Shown in pieces: positions 57,391-64,000 of a stretch of DNA of 64,000 nt. Under the pieces are notes generated by a model that saw only the letters and a list, made by a program, of their open reading frames with translations, was not told the DNA's origin and made no database searches. Source of the DNA: Geodermatophilus sp. YIM 151500 (GTDB taxonomy: Bacteria; Actinomycetota; Actinomycetes; Mycobacteriales; Geodermatophilaceae); contig NZ_JAOVZT010000003.1 in the NCBI RefSeq assembly GCF_025716945.1, forward strand, positions 211,898 to 275,897, read 5' to 3'. Numbering within the stretch: position 1 is the first letter of the stretch; each line of letters opens with the position of its first letter. The translations under genes were made by a program, and so were the position numbers.

Positions 57391-58755
57391 TCAGCCGCCC
57401 AGGATGCCCACGACGAGCCGGTAGCAGGTGGCCAGGATGGCGACCAGTCCGAGGACCCCGATGACGTTCTGCCAGGGCTTGTTGCGCAGGTCCCCCATCA
57501 GGCCCTTGTGATTGGCCAGCACGAGCAGCAGCACCCCGAGCACCGGCGCGAACACCACGGTGAGCGCCTGGGCGAGGATCAGCAGCTGCACCGGCGACTG
57601 GCCGCCGGCGGCCAGGGTGACGGTCAGCCCGAAGGCGAGGACGACCAGGATGAGCGCCTTCACCCGCGGGCGGGCCAGCGAGTTGCCCCAGCCGAGCCCG
57701 TCGGAGAGCAGCGTTCCGCCGGCGGTCGCGTTCGCCACCATCGAGGAGAAGGCTGCGGCGAAGAAGCCCAGCGCGAAGATCTTCGAGCCGACGTCACCGG
57801 CCAACGGCTCGAGAACTCCGGCCAGCTGCCCCAGCGAACTCGACTCCACACCGGTGCGGGTGGCCGCGGTGGCGGCGACGACGATGACCAGGATGGTCAT
57901 CACGCCGGGAGCCACGATGCCGGGAACGGTGTCCGCGATGGTGATCGCGCGGTACTGGTCCCGCCGCAGCCCGCGCTCGCGGGTGGCGTAGCCGGTGTAG
58001 AAGGCGGCGTTGATGGAGAAGTTGGTGCCGACCAGGGCCACGAGCAGCAGGCCGACGCCGCTGGGGATGGTGGGGGCGAACCCCGCGCCCGCCGCCGACC
58101 AGTCGGGGCCGGTGAGGACGGCGGAGGCGATGAAGCCGGCCGCCATGAGCGCGATGATGCCGATCATGGCCCGCTCGAAGACGGAGTAGTAGCGGCGGGC
58201 GAACACCACCCCGGCCACCACGGCCGTGCACGCGAGGGTCCACACCGCCGGCGACCCACCGAAGAGCAGGGACAGGCCGATGCCGGAGCCGACGGCGTTG
58301 CCGACGGAGAACATCAGGGTGATGCCGAAGACCCCCACCCCGGCGACGGTGCCGACCCAGCGCCCGAGGGTCTCCTTGACCGTGCCGATCAGCGACCCGC
58401 TCGCGGAGAGGGCGATGCGCACGCTCATGTCGGTGAAGCCGAGCATGAGGAGGGTCGACACGGCGATCACCCAGATCAGGGAGTAGCCGTACCCGTTGCC
58501 GGCCTGCACCGCCGACAGCAGGTTCCCGGGGCCGAACTGCCAGGCGCCGACGATGAAGGCCGGGCCCATGACCGACAGGACCCGGAGCCACCGGCGGGCC
58601 CGCGAGCCCGTGCCACCCGTGCCGGCCGGCGGCCCGCTGTCGGCCCCGGCCGAGTCCGCCGGCGGCGGCCCGACCAGCTCGGCAGCCGGCCGGGAGGCCG
58701 GCGGCGCGGTGGCGGGTGGCTTCCTGGTGCTGCTCGCCTTGCTGATGATGCTCAT
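57391..58755 (-). CDS. Nramp-fold transporter lacking canonical metal motifs
   Basis: The 454-residue protein has a Pro/Ala-rich cytosolic N-terminus (about 55 residues) and eleven or so membrane helices with overall Nramp pattern (MGPAFIVGAWQFGPGNLLSA, VGTNFSINAAFYTGYATRERG). In canonical Nramp, TM1 carries DPGN and TM6 carries MPH, both metal ligands. Here they read GPGN and TNFSINAAF. The protein is thus unlikely to carry divalent metals in the usual way and may move another substrate. It follows the DHDPS-family gene by 51 bp, suggesting it imports that enzyme's substrate or a related organic acid. GAGGAA precedes ATG at 58755. Confidence 0.8.
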   Translation of the reverse strand: MSIISKASSTRKPPATAPPASRPAAELVGPPPADSAGADSGPPAGTGGTGSRARRWLRVLSVMGPAFIVGAWQFGPGNLLSAVQAGNGYGYSLIWVIAVSTLLMLGFTDMSVRIALSASGSLIGTVKETLGRWVGTVAGVGVFGITLMFSVGNAVGSGIGLSLLFGGSPAVWTLACTAVVAGVVFARRYYSVFERAMIGIIALMAAGFIASAVLTGPDWSAAGAGFAPTIPSGVGLLLVALVGTNFSINAAFYTGYATRERGLRRDQYRAITIADTVPGIVAPGVMTILVIVVAATAATRTGVESSSLGQLAGVLEPLAGDVGSKIFALGFFAAAFSSMVANATAGGTLLSDGLGWGNSLARPRVKALILVVLAFGLTVTLAAGGQSPVQLLILAQALTVVFAPVLGVLLLVLANHKGLMGDLRNKPWQNVIGVLGLVAILATCYRLVVGILGG

Positions 58756-58806
58756 GGCGTCATTCCTCGCGACCGTCGGAGGGGCGGGACGGCGGGCCGG
58801 CCGGGA

Positions 58807-59727
58807 TCAGACCAGCTCGGCGTGCTTGAGGGCCAGCGTGATCTCCTCCGCGGCCGAGGGCGCGAGCGGCAGCAGCGGCGGGCGGACCGTGGCGTGGTCG
58901 AGGATCCCCCGCGCGACCAGGGCGAGCTTGAGGGCGACGGTGCCCTCCATGTGCGAGCCGCGGTGGTAGACGGCCTTGGTCAGCGGCAGCAGCTTGTCGT
59001 GGATCGCGCGGGCCGTGGCGTAGTCCTTGGCCTTGCCTGCGGCGATCAGCTCGATCAGCAGCTCGGGCGCCATGTTCCCGTAGCCGACGAGCAGGCCGTC
59101 GACGTCGAACATGGTCGGCAGCAGGTACTCGTCGTGGCAGGACAGGATCTGCAGGTCCGGGAACGCCTCGCGGAGGACCGGGATCTCGGTGTCCCACCGG
59201 CGCATGTTCCGCACGCCGTTCTTGGTGGCGACGACGCCGGGCTGCGCGGCGATCTCGAGCTGGGTGTCCAGGTCGTAGGACGCCTTCGTCGCGTCGGGGT
59301 ACTGGAAGAGGATGCACTGCAGACCGGAGGCCTCGTGGATGGCCTTGTACCTGCCCTGCGGGGCGCCGGGCTGGAAGCCGAACCGCAGCCAACCGTGGGA
59401 CGGGTAGACCAGGGCACCGGTGGCTCCGGCGTCGGCGGCCCGCTTCGCCTCCTCGGCGGCGGTCTTGTCGCCCTCGGTGGTGATGCCGGCGATCACCGGC
59501 ACCTTGCCGTCGACGGCCTCGACCACGGTGCGGATGAGGGCCACCTGCTCGTCGGGGGTGAGGTAGGTGCCCTCGCCGGCGTGGCCCAGGAGGACGAGGC
59601 CCTTGACGCCCTCGAAGGAGATGAGCCACCGGGCCAGCTCGGCGTTGGCGGCGTGGTCGACGTCGCCGTCGCGGGTGAAGGCGGTGACGGGGGCGGGGGT
59701 GAGGCCGCGAAGGTCCAGAGCGGACAT
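58807..59727 (-). CDS. Dihydrodipicolinate synthase-family lyase
   Basis: The 306-residue protein has the DHDPS/NAL TIM-barrel pattern: LTPAPVTAFTRDGDVD near the start, GHAGEGTYLTPDEQ, Tyr in LFQYP and Schiff-base Lys in VVATKNG. Family members condense or cleave pyruvate with an aldehyde (DapA, N-acetylneuraminate lyase, KDG aldolase). As a second copy beside a transporter and a LacI regulator it is more likely catabolic than a lysine-pathway DapA. AAGGAG precedes ATG at 59727. Its promoter holds a perfect LacI-type operator. Confidence 0.88.
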   Translation of the reverse strand: MSALDLRGLTPAPVTAFTRDGDVDHAANAELARWLISFEGVKGLVLLGHAGEGTYLTPDEQVALIRTVVEAVDGKVPVIAGITTEGDKTAAEEAKRAADAGATGALVYPSHGWLRFGFQPGAPQGRYKAIHEASGLQCILFQYPDATKASYDLDTQLEIAAQPGVVATKNGVRNMRRWDTEIPVLREAFPDLQILSCHDEYLLPTMFDVDGLLVGYGNMAPELLIELIAAGKAKDYATARAIHDKLLPLTKAVYHRGSHMEGTVALKLALVARGILDHATVRPPLLPLAPSAAEEITLALKHAELV

Positions 59728-59770
59728 GTCGTGCTCCTTGGGGGTTCGGGGGACGTCCCGGAACGTTTGC

Positions 59771-59782
59771 GGGAACGTTCCC
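59771..59782. promoter_or_regulatory. LacI-type operator, perfect 12-bp palindrome
   Basis: GGGAACGTTCCC is a perfect palindrome with the central CG of LacI-family sites, 43 bp upstream of the lyase start. A half-copy (GGAACGTTT) lies just to its left near 59759-59767. The divergent LacI gene is the obvious binder, controlling the lyase-transporter operon. Confidence 0.7.
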
Positions 59783-59803
59783 ATCACACCATCCGATGTG
59801 ATG
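59782..59803. promoter_or_regulatory. Inverted repeat CATCACA-N8-TGTGATG
   Basis: Perfect 7-bp arms around an eight-base spacer directly abut the LacI palindrome. The sequence resembles GntR/FadR-type or CRP-type sites, so a second regulator may act on the same promoter; it could also be a -35/-10 overlap feature. Confidence 0.4.
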
Positions 59804-59970
59804 CAGGTCAACCCCTCGACGTCGTCCGGATCACAGGTGCGGGTGCACGGCTACTCTTCGTCGCCGGCGCCGCGCGGACGCCTGCGCCGGGCCTCGTCCG
59901 ACCGTGACGCCGGAGCGGCGCCCCGCGCCGGCCTTCTCCGGAGGCGGGACCGGCGCCGCCTGCTCCGGAC

Positions 59971-59976
59971 TAGGGT
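59971..59976 (+). promoter_or_regulatory. -10 element (TAGGGT) of the LacI gene
   Basis: TAGGGT lies 19 bp before the GTG start of the LacI gene, leaving a short leader with GGGAGGA. It matches the other TAGNNT elements in the window. Confidence 0.45.
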
Positions 59977-59995
59977 GGGAGCTCAGGGAGGACTC

Positions 59996-61030
59996 GTGGC
60001 CGAGGAGCAGCAGATCCGTCCCCGTCACGCACCGGTGACGCTCCGGGATGTCGCCGCAGCGGCGGGCGTGTCCAAGTCGACCGTGTCCCGCATCCTCGAC
60101 GAACGGCTGCCCCGGTCCGACAGCGGCACGGCCGAGCGCGTCCGGCGCGTGGCGGCCGAGCTCGGCTACGTCCGCGACCCCTCCGCGGCCAGCCTGCGGC
60201 GCGGGACGACGATGTCGATCGGGGTGGTGGTGCCCCGGCTGACCGACACCGTGATGGCGATGCTGTACGAGTCGCTCGCGCATGCCTGCCGGCGATCGGG
60301 CCACTTCGCCATCGTGGCAACCACCGACGACCAGCCCGACGCCGACCGAACCGCGGTGGAGGCCCTGCTCCAGCGCCGGGTCGACGGGCTCGTGCTCTCC
60401 ACGGCCCGCCTGGGCGACGACTTCCCCGGTCGGCTGGCCGCACGCGGCGTGCCCTACGTGCTGGCGCTCCGGACCGACGGGCACAGCCTGGCCTCGGTCG
60501 GGGACGACCGGCTCGGCGGCTACCTGGCGACCCGGCACCTGCTCGACCTCGGGCACCGCCGCATCGGCCTGATCGCGGGCCCCGGGTACGCCTCGAGCGC
60601 CCGAGGCCGGGTCGAGGGCTACCGCCAGGCGATGGCCGAGGCCGGCGTGGACGTCGATCCTGCCTGGGTCGCCGAGTCGACGTTCGGCATCGAGTCCGGC
60701 GGGGACGCTGCTCGCTCCCTGATGGGCCTGGACCCGCGGCCGACCGCGGTGTTCGCCGTCAACGACAACACGGCCATCGGTGCGCTGTCCGTCGTCGAGA
60801 ACCTCGGGTTGTCCGTTCCCAAGGACGTCTCGCTGGTCGGGTACAACGACATCCCCATCGTCGGCCGCCTCCCTACCCCGCTGACGTCGGTCCGCGTGCC
60901 CTTCGACCAGATCGCCGGCGCCGCGCTCGAGTTGCTCGTGTCAGGGCCGACGGACGAGCACGACCGGGTCCGGGTCGCCCAGCCGACGCTGATCCCGCGC
61001 CGGTCCACCGCGTCCGCACCGCCCCTCTGA
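59996..61030 (+). CDS. LacI-family transcriptional regulator
   Basis: The 344-residue protein has the LacI helix-turn-helix and hinge (TLRDVAAAAGVSKSTVSRIL) and a sugar-binding-protein-like effector domain ending with LTSVRVPFDQIAGAALELL. It should bind GGGAACGTTCCC in the promoter of the divergent lyase operon and release it on inducer binding, likely the lyase substrate or a relative. GTG at 59996 has GGGAGGA at the right distance. Confidence 0.92.
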   Translation: MAEEQQIRPRHAPVTLRDVAAAAGVSKSTVSRILDERLPRSDSGTAERVRRVAAELGYVRDPSAASLRRGTTMSIGVVVPRLTDTVMAMLYESLAHACRRSGHFAIVATTDDQPDADRTAVEALLQRRVDGLVLSTARLGDDFPGRLAARGVPYVLALRTDGHSLASVGDDRLGGYLATRHLLDLGHRRIGLIAGPGYASSARGRVEGYRQAMAEAGVDVDPAWVAESTFGIESGGDAARSLMGLDPRPTAVFAVNDNTAIGALSVVENLGLSVPKDVSLVGYNDIPIVGRLPTPLTSVRVPFDQIAGAALELLVSGPTDEHDRVRVAQPTLIPRRSTASAPPL

Positions 61031-61068
61031 CCCGACCGGTACCCGCGGGCCCGACGACCGGGTCCGCC

Positions 61069-61080
61069 CCCCGATCGGGG
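61069..61080. terminator. Weak hairpin between convergent LacI and M15 genes
   Basis: CCCCGATCGGGG is a perfect 12-bp palindrome, with C-rich and GGG flanks that could extend it. Located between the converging genes, it may terminate either. Evidence is positional. Confidence 0.35.
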
Positions 61081-61137
61081 TGGGTGCTGCTGGTGGTCAC
61101 GACGGCGAGGGGCACGTGCGATCGGCACGGTGGGAGG

Positions 61138-61836
61138 TCATCTGCCGTCGGAGGAGAAGTGCTGGTAGTCCTTGGTGGTCGTCCAGGCACCGCCCCAGTA
61201 CCAGCCGATGCCGGCGAAGGCCTGCACCGTGGGATCGCCCGCGTGGATCGTCCCGGGCGCGGTGCCCGTCCGGTCGACGTGGTCGGCTCCGGCAGGGGGG
61301 AGCACCGTGCCGCCGGAGGAGACGTAGGGGTTCTGCACGGGGTTGACGTCGATCGCCGCACCGTAGGAGTGCCGCGACCACACCCCGGGGCGTCCGGTCA
61401 CCGACCGGCAGTTGAAGGCCGACGTGTTGTTGGCCTCCATCGACCGGTCATCACTGCCCTGGTAGTCGTCGACCAGCTGCATGCGGGCGATCGGGAAGCC
61501 CTGGTCGTACAGCTCGGAGAACACCGAGACCACGGGAGCGGCCCAGTCCTCGTGGACGACCATCTCGCCCTGCGCGTCCTGCCCGTCGAACGTGCGGTGG
61601 GTCAGGACCAGCAGCCGCAGGTCCTCCGGCGGCACCGGACAACCGGGACGGTAGGAGTAGGGCAGATCGCCGGCGGAGACCTCCTCGATCTCGTAGCGGA
61701 AGGACGACGCGGACGAGCCCGAGACCTGGCTCGGCGCGGCTGCCGACGCGTCGGGGAACCGCGGCTCGCCGATGCCGACGGCCGTGGCCGCCGCACCGAG
61801 GACGGCCACGAGCTTGATCCACTGGTCGCCGGACAT
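61138..61836 (-). CDS. M15-family D-alanyl-D-alanine carboxypeptidase-like protein
   Basis: The 232-residue protein has an N-terminal hydrophobic stretch (KLVAVLGAAATAVGIG), consistent with a signal or anchor, and an M15-type zinc site: FNCRSVTG, then SRHSYGAAIDVNP (His and Asp ligands) and a final DPTVQAFAGIGWYWGG with KDYQHF for the last His. Such enzymes trim peptidoglycan stem peptides outside the membrane. AGGGGGAG precedes ATG at 61836. Confidence 0.85.
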   Translation of the reverse strand: MSGDQWIKLVAVLGAAATAVGIGEPRFPDASAAAPSQVSGSSASSFRYEIEEVSAGDLPYSYRPGCPVPPEDLRLLVLTHRTFDGQDAQGEMVVHEDWAAPVVSVFSELYDQGFPIARMQLVDDYQGSDDRSMEANNTSAFNCRSVTGRPGVWSRHSYGAAIDVNPVQNPYVSSGGTVLPPAGADHVDRTGTAPGTIHAGDPTVQAFAGIGWYWGGAWTTTKDYQHFSSDGR

Positions 61837-62060
61837 GCGGTCTCCCCCTCGCCGCGGGTTCCGTGGTCGGACCGGGCGTGCAGGCATCGTCCTCCTCACG
61901 GTGCAGCACCGACAGCCCACCGCGCCCTGCCCGGACGACGGGACGTCCGGGGACCGGCTCCCGGGCCGCACCGGCTCCCGGCCCGGGCCGGGACGAGACG
62001 GCCCCGCGACCGCTCTCCGGCAGCAGAATGGACCAGCACACCCCGACCGATGGGATCGTC

Positions 62061-62330
62061 ATGACCGCCGTGAAGACGTGGAACGTTCAGGTCGACATCG
62101 ACGAGGACGAGGGCCGCACCCGTGCGGTCGCCCGGCTGAGCACGGGCGGAGACCAGTCGCTCACCGCTACCGGGCTCGCGCGGCTCAACCCCGCCGACCG
62201 CGATGTCCCGAAGATCGGGGACGAGCTGGCCGTGGCGCGCGCGCTGTCGGAGCTGGGGCACCTCCTGCTCGACGTCGCCGCCCGGGACATCGAGCAGAGC
62301 AGCGGTGTGCCGGCCCATCCCGTGCTGTGA
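62061..62330 (+). CDS. DUF1876-family small protein
   Basis: The 89-residue protein MTAVKTWNVQVDIDEDEGRT... with ALSELGHLLLDVAARDIEQ matches the DUF1876 (dsRBD-like) family found across actinobacteria, with alternating beta strands and a long helix. Function is unknown. An in-frame ATG at 62028 offers a longer start; neither has a clear ribosome site. Confidence 0.8.
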   Translation: MTAVKTWNVQVDIDEDEGRTRAVARLSTGGDQSLTATGLARLNPADRDVPKIGDELAVARALSELGHLLLDVAARDIEQSSGVPAHPVL

Positions 62331-62432
62331 CGTCGTGGGGCGCCGGCCGGGACCGGCCCTGACCTCCACCGCCGACGCCCATGCTCCGTCGGGCGGTCCC
62401 GGGCCGCCCGCGACGAGGCGGGCCGGCCGGCG

Positions 62433-62840
62433 CTACACCGGCAGCCGGCTCGCCCGGCGCAGCGCGGCCAACCCGTCGGCAGTGCCCGGCCAGTGCCGCT
62501 CCACCGCCGACGCGCCGGCGCGGCGGACCACCGAGCGCAGCACCAGAGCGGCCACGATCGCGTCGTCGGCGTGGCCCAGCACCGGCACGAAGTCGGGCAC
62601 CAGGTCGATCGGTACCACCAGGTAGGCCAGCAGCAGCCACAGCCGCACCCGCACGCCGCGCGGCAGGGTGCCGTCGGCGGCCAGCCGGCGCACCAACCGG
62701 AGCACGTCGGGCAGCAGCCGCAGCAGCTCGCGCGCGCGCATCGCGTCCGGGCGGTGGGTCCACAGCACCACCATCAGCACCGACCAGCACAGCAGCAGGC
62801 CGCCCCCCACCCCGACCAGCGTCTGCGCCCAGCCCGGCAT
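62433..62840 (-). CDS. DUF1232 (YkvA-like) membrane protein
   Basis: The 135-residue protein has one N-terminal membrane helix (TLVGVGGGLLLCWSVLMVVL) and the YkvA signature LAYLVVPIDLVPDFVPVLGHADDAIV. DUF1232 proteins are small membrane-associated proteins of unknown role. Confidence 0.85.
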   Translation of the reverse strand: MPGWAQTLVGVGGGLLLCWSVLMVVLWTHRPDAMRARELLRLLPDVLRLVRRLAADGTLPRGVRVRLWLLLAYLVVPIDLVPDFVPVLGHADDAIVAALVLRSVVRRAGASAVERHWPGTADGLAALRRASRLPV

Positions 62841-62983
62841 GCCGCCGTCCCTCCCATCGTCCCGGTCGGCGAGCTCACCTCGAGCCCGCGGCGGTCGTCG
62901 GCCGCCACCTTTACCGGCGCCGCCCGGTGAGCATGACACCGGCCGGCACGGGCGGGACGGGTGCCGTGCCGGTGGCGACGACG

Positions 62984-64000
62984 TCAGTCCAGCTCGACCG
63001 GTGCCCCGCCGAACGCGACCAGGCTGACGACCCAGTACGCGGCGTAGAGCGTCAGCAGGACGACGCCGTGCCGGCGCTGGAGCCGGCCGGTGGAGAGCAG
63101 GTAGGCCGCGAGGACGGTGAGGGCCACGAGCGCGGGCAGGTGCCAGGCGAGCACGTCCGGGCCCACGACGATGCCGCCGGCCAGGAGGGTGATGCCCAGC
63201 TTCCCGGTGACCGAGAAGACGACGCTGCCGATGACATTGCCGACCCCGATCTCCGGCACACCCTTCCGGAACGGCTCGACCGTGAGGAAGAGGTCCTCGA
63301 GGGTCAGCACGGCGGTGACGATCGTCGCGCCGAAGACCGTGCCCTCGAGCCCGTAGGTCTCCAGGATCCCCTCGGTCCCCAGGCTCGTGGTCGCCGCGCC
63401 GACGACGAGCCCGGCGAGGGCGAGCACGGCCAGCCCGAGATGGGCCCACCCGGGCAGCGCCCGGGGGGCGAACCGCATGTCGTCGACGATCCGCCGCTCC
63501 GGGCCGGGGTCGGCCCAGGCCCCTCCCCCGTCGGGTCGGTAGGTCCGCGGCTGCCCGGGCGGCACGCCCGGCGCCGACCCGCCGACAGCGGCCGCTTCGA
63601 ACACCTCCTCGTCGCGGAACACCGGGACGCTCCTGCGGCACTCCCGGACGACGACGTAGGCGACGAACAGGACGAACAGGCCGAGGAGCACCAGGCCGTC
63701 GGAGACGGCGAGCGGCCCGGTCAGCGTGAACCCGACCATCACCAGGGGCGCGGCGGCGAGCAGGACGAGGTAGTCACGCGGGACGGCGACCCTGCACGGC
63801 GCCAGGAGCGCGGCGAGCGCGAGGACGATCCCGGTGAACGACAGCGCCGTCCCGACGGCGACGCCGAGCGCCACCCCGCTGAGGTCCTCCAGGTTCAACG
63901 CGACGCCGAGGGTGACGTCGTCGAACTCGATCCCGGTGAAGACGACGGCGAGCAGGAACAACGGGACCCGGAGGCCGCGCGCCGCCCCGACGAGGTGGGC
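62984..64000 (-). CDS. CaCA-superfamily (Na+/Ca2+ exchanger-like) membrane protein, partial
   Basis: The frame runs open to the window edge, so the N-terminus is missing; 338 residues are visible. Two hydrophobic halves surround a polar loop rich in Gly and Pro. Each half contains an alpha-repeat-like segment: FTGIEFDDVTLGVALNLEDLS in the first and TSLGTEGILETYGLEGTVF then TLEDLFLTVEPFRKGVPEI in the second. The layout matches Na_Ca_ex-type cation exchangers, although the standard GTSxPE motif is altered. It should exchange cations across the membrane. Confidence 0.75.
   Translation of the reverse strand, partial: AHLVGAARGLRVPLFLLAVVFTGIEFDDVTLGVALNLEDLSGVALGVAVGTALSFTGIVLALAALLAPCRVAVPRDYLVLLAAAPLVMVGFTLTGPLAVSDGLVLLGLFVLFVAYVVVRECRRSVPVFRDEEVFEAAAVGGSAPGVPPGQPRTYRPDGGGAWADPGPERRIVDDMRFAPRALPGWAHLGLAVLALAGLVVGAATTSLGTEGILETYGLEGTVFGATIVTAVLTLEDLFLTVEPFRKGVPEIGVGNVIGSVVFSVTGKLGITLLAGGIVVGPDVLAWHLPALVALTVLAAYLLSTGRLQRRHGVVLLTLYAAYWVVSLVAFGGAPVELD

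Noticed and set aside
51984-57464. An 1,826-codon open frame on the plus strand
   Set aside because: It lies antisense to the glutamate dehydrogenase gene, has Arg/Pro/Gly/Val-rich composition with no domains, and results from high-GC codon bias.

Overview
The window is very GC-rich, gene-dense bacterial chromosome. Codons nearly all end in G or C, GTG starts are common, and -10 elements read TAGNNT. It carries a 1,615-residue NAD-dependent glutamate dehydrogenase, an M. tuberculosis-style frdABCD operon, a DUF222/13E12-type HNH protein with a LexA-like box, and an actinobacterial rifamycin monooxygenase homologue. This points to an actinobacterium, plausibly Geodermatophilaceae (Blastococcus, Modestobacter, Geodermatophilus); the genus is inferred. 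No rRNA, tRNA or CRISPR array was recognised.

Layout. 1-6.9 kb: the edge of an epimerase gene, a secreted vanadium-haloperoxidase-like protein, a large AAA ATPase regulator broken by an exact 110-bp tandem duplication, and a CPA2-type antiporter. 6.9-17.2 kb: a catabolic island on the minus strand. An MHS transporter precedes an old-yellow-enzyme/dienoyl-CoA-reductase homologue, an aldo/keto reductase remnant, a Gfo/Idh dehydrogenase, a flavoprotein and a TIM-barrel isomerase, the last five coupled by ATGA/TGATG overlaps. A LysR regulator is divergent from an SDR, followed by a TerB-Coq4 fusion. 17.3-25.9 kb: a lipoprotein, a VOC protein, a SNF2 helicase, a tandem HD-GYP/LuxR regulator, two SnoaL-like proteins and a phospholipase-D-family protein.

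26.0-30.2 kb is the most unusual part: three overlapping or closely spaced genes of visibly lower GC. They encode a transglutaminase-like cysteine protein, an unknown 170-residue protein and a 771-residue metzincin-type metalloprotease. I do not recognise this combination as a named system. 30.8-42.8 kb: an Rph-like phosphotransferase divergent from a TetR gene over two near-identical 16-bp direct repeats, an alpha/beta hydrolase, an N-terminally truncated BBE-type flavoprotein, an HxlR regulator, frdABCD with a small Cys-rich upstream gene, then DoxX and a rifamycin monooxygenase homologue. Two different candidate rifamycin-inactivating enzymes therefore lie about 8 kb apart.

42.9-51.0 kb is a DNA-metabolism block: an unknown gene preceded by a near-perfect LexA (SOS) box, a Cas4/RecB-like nuclease with four Fe-S cysteines, a RecA-fold ATPase, an HNH protein with its own SOS-like box, RecD2 and SSB. 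51.2-64 kb: a MetX-like hydrolase, the giant glutamate dehydrogenase, an Nramp-fold transporter lacking the canonical metal-binding motifs, paired with a DHDPS-family lyase and a divergent LacI regulator with a perfect 12-bp operator, then an M15 peptidase, two small DUF proteins and the start of a CaCA-type exchanger that runs off the window.
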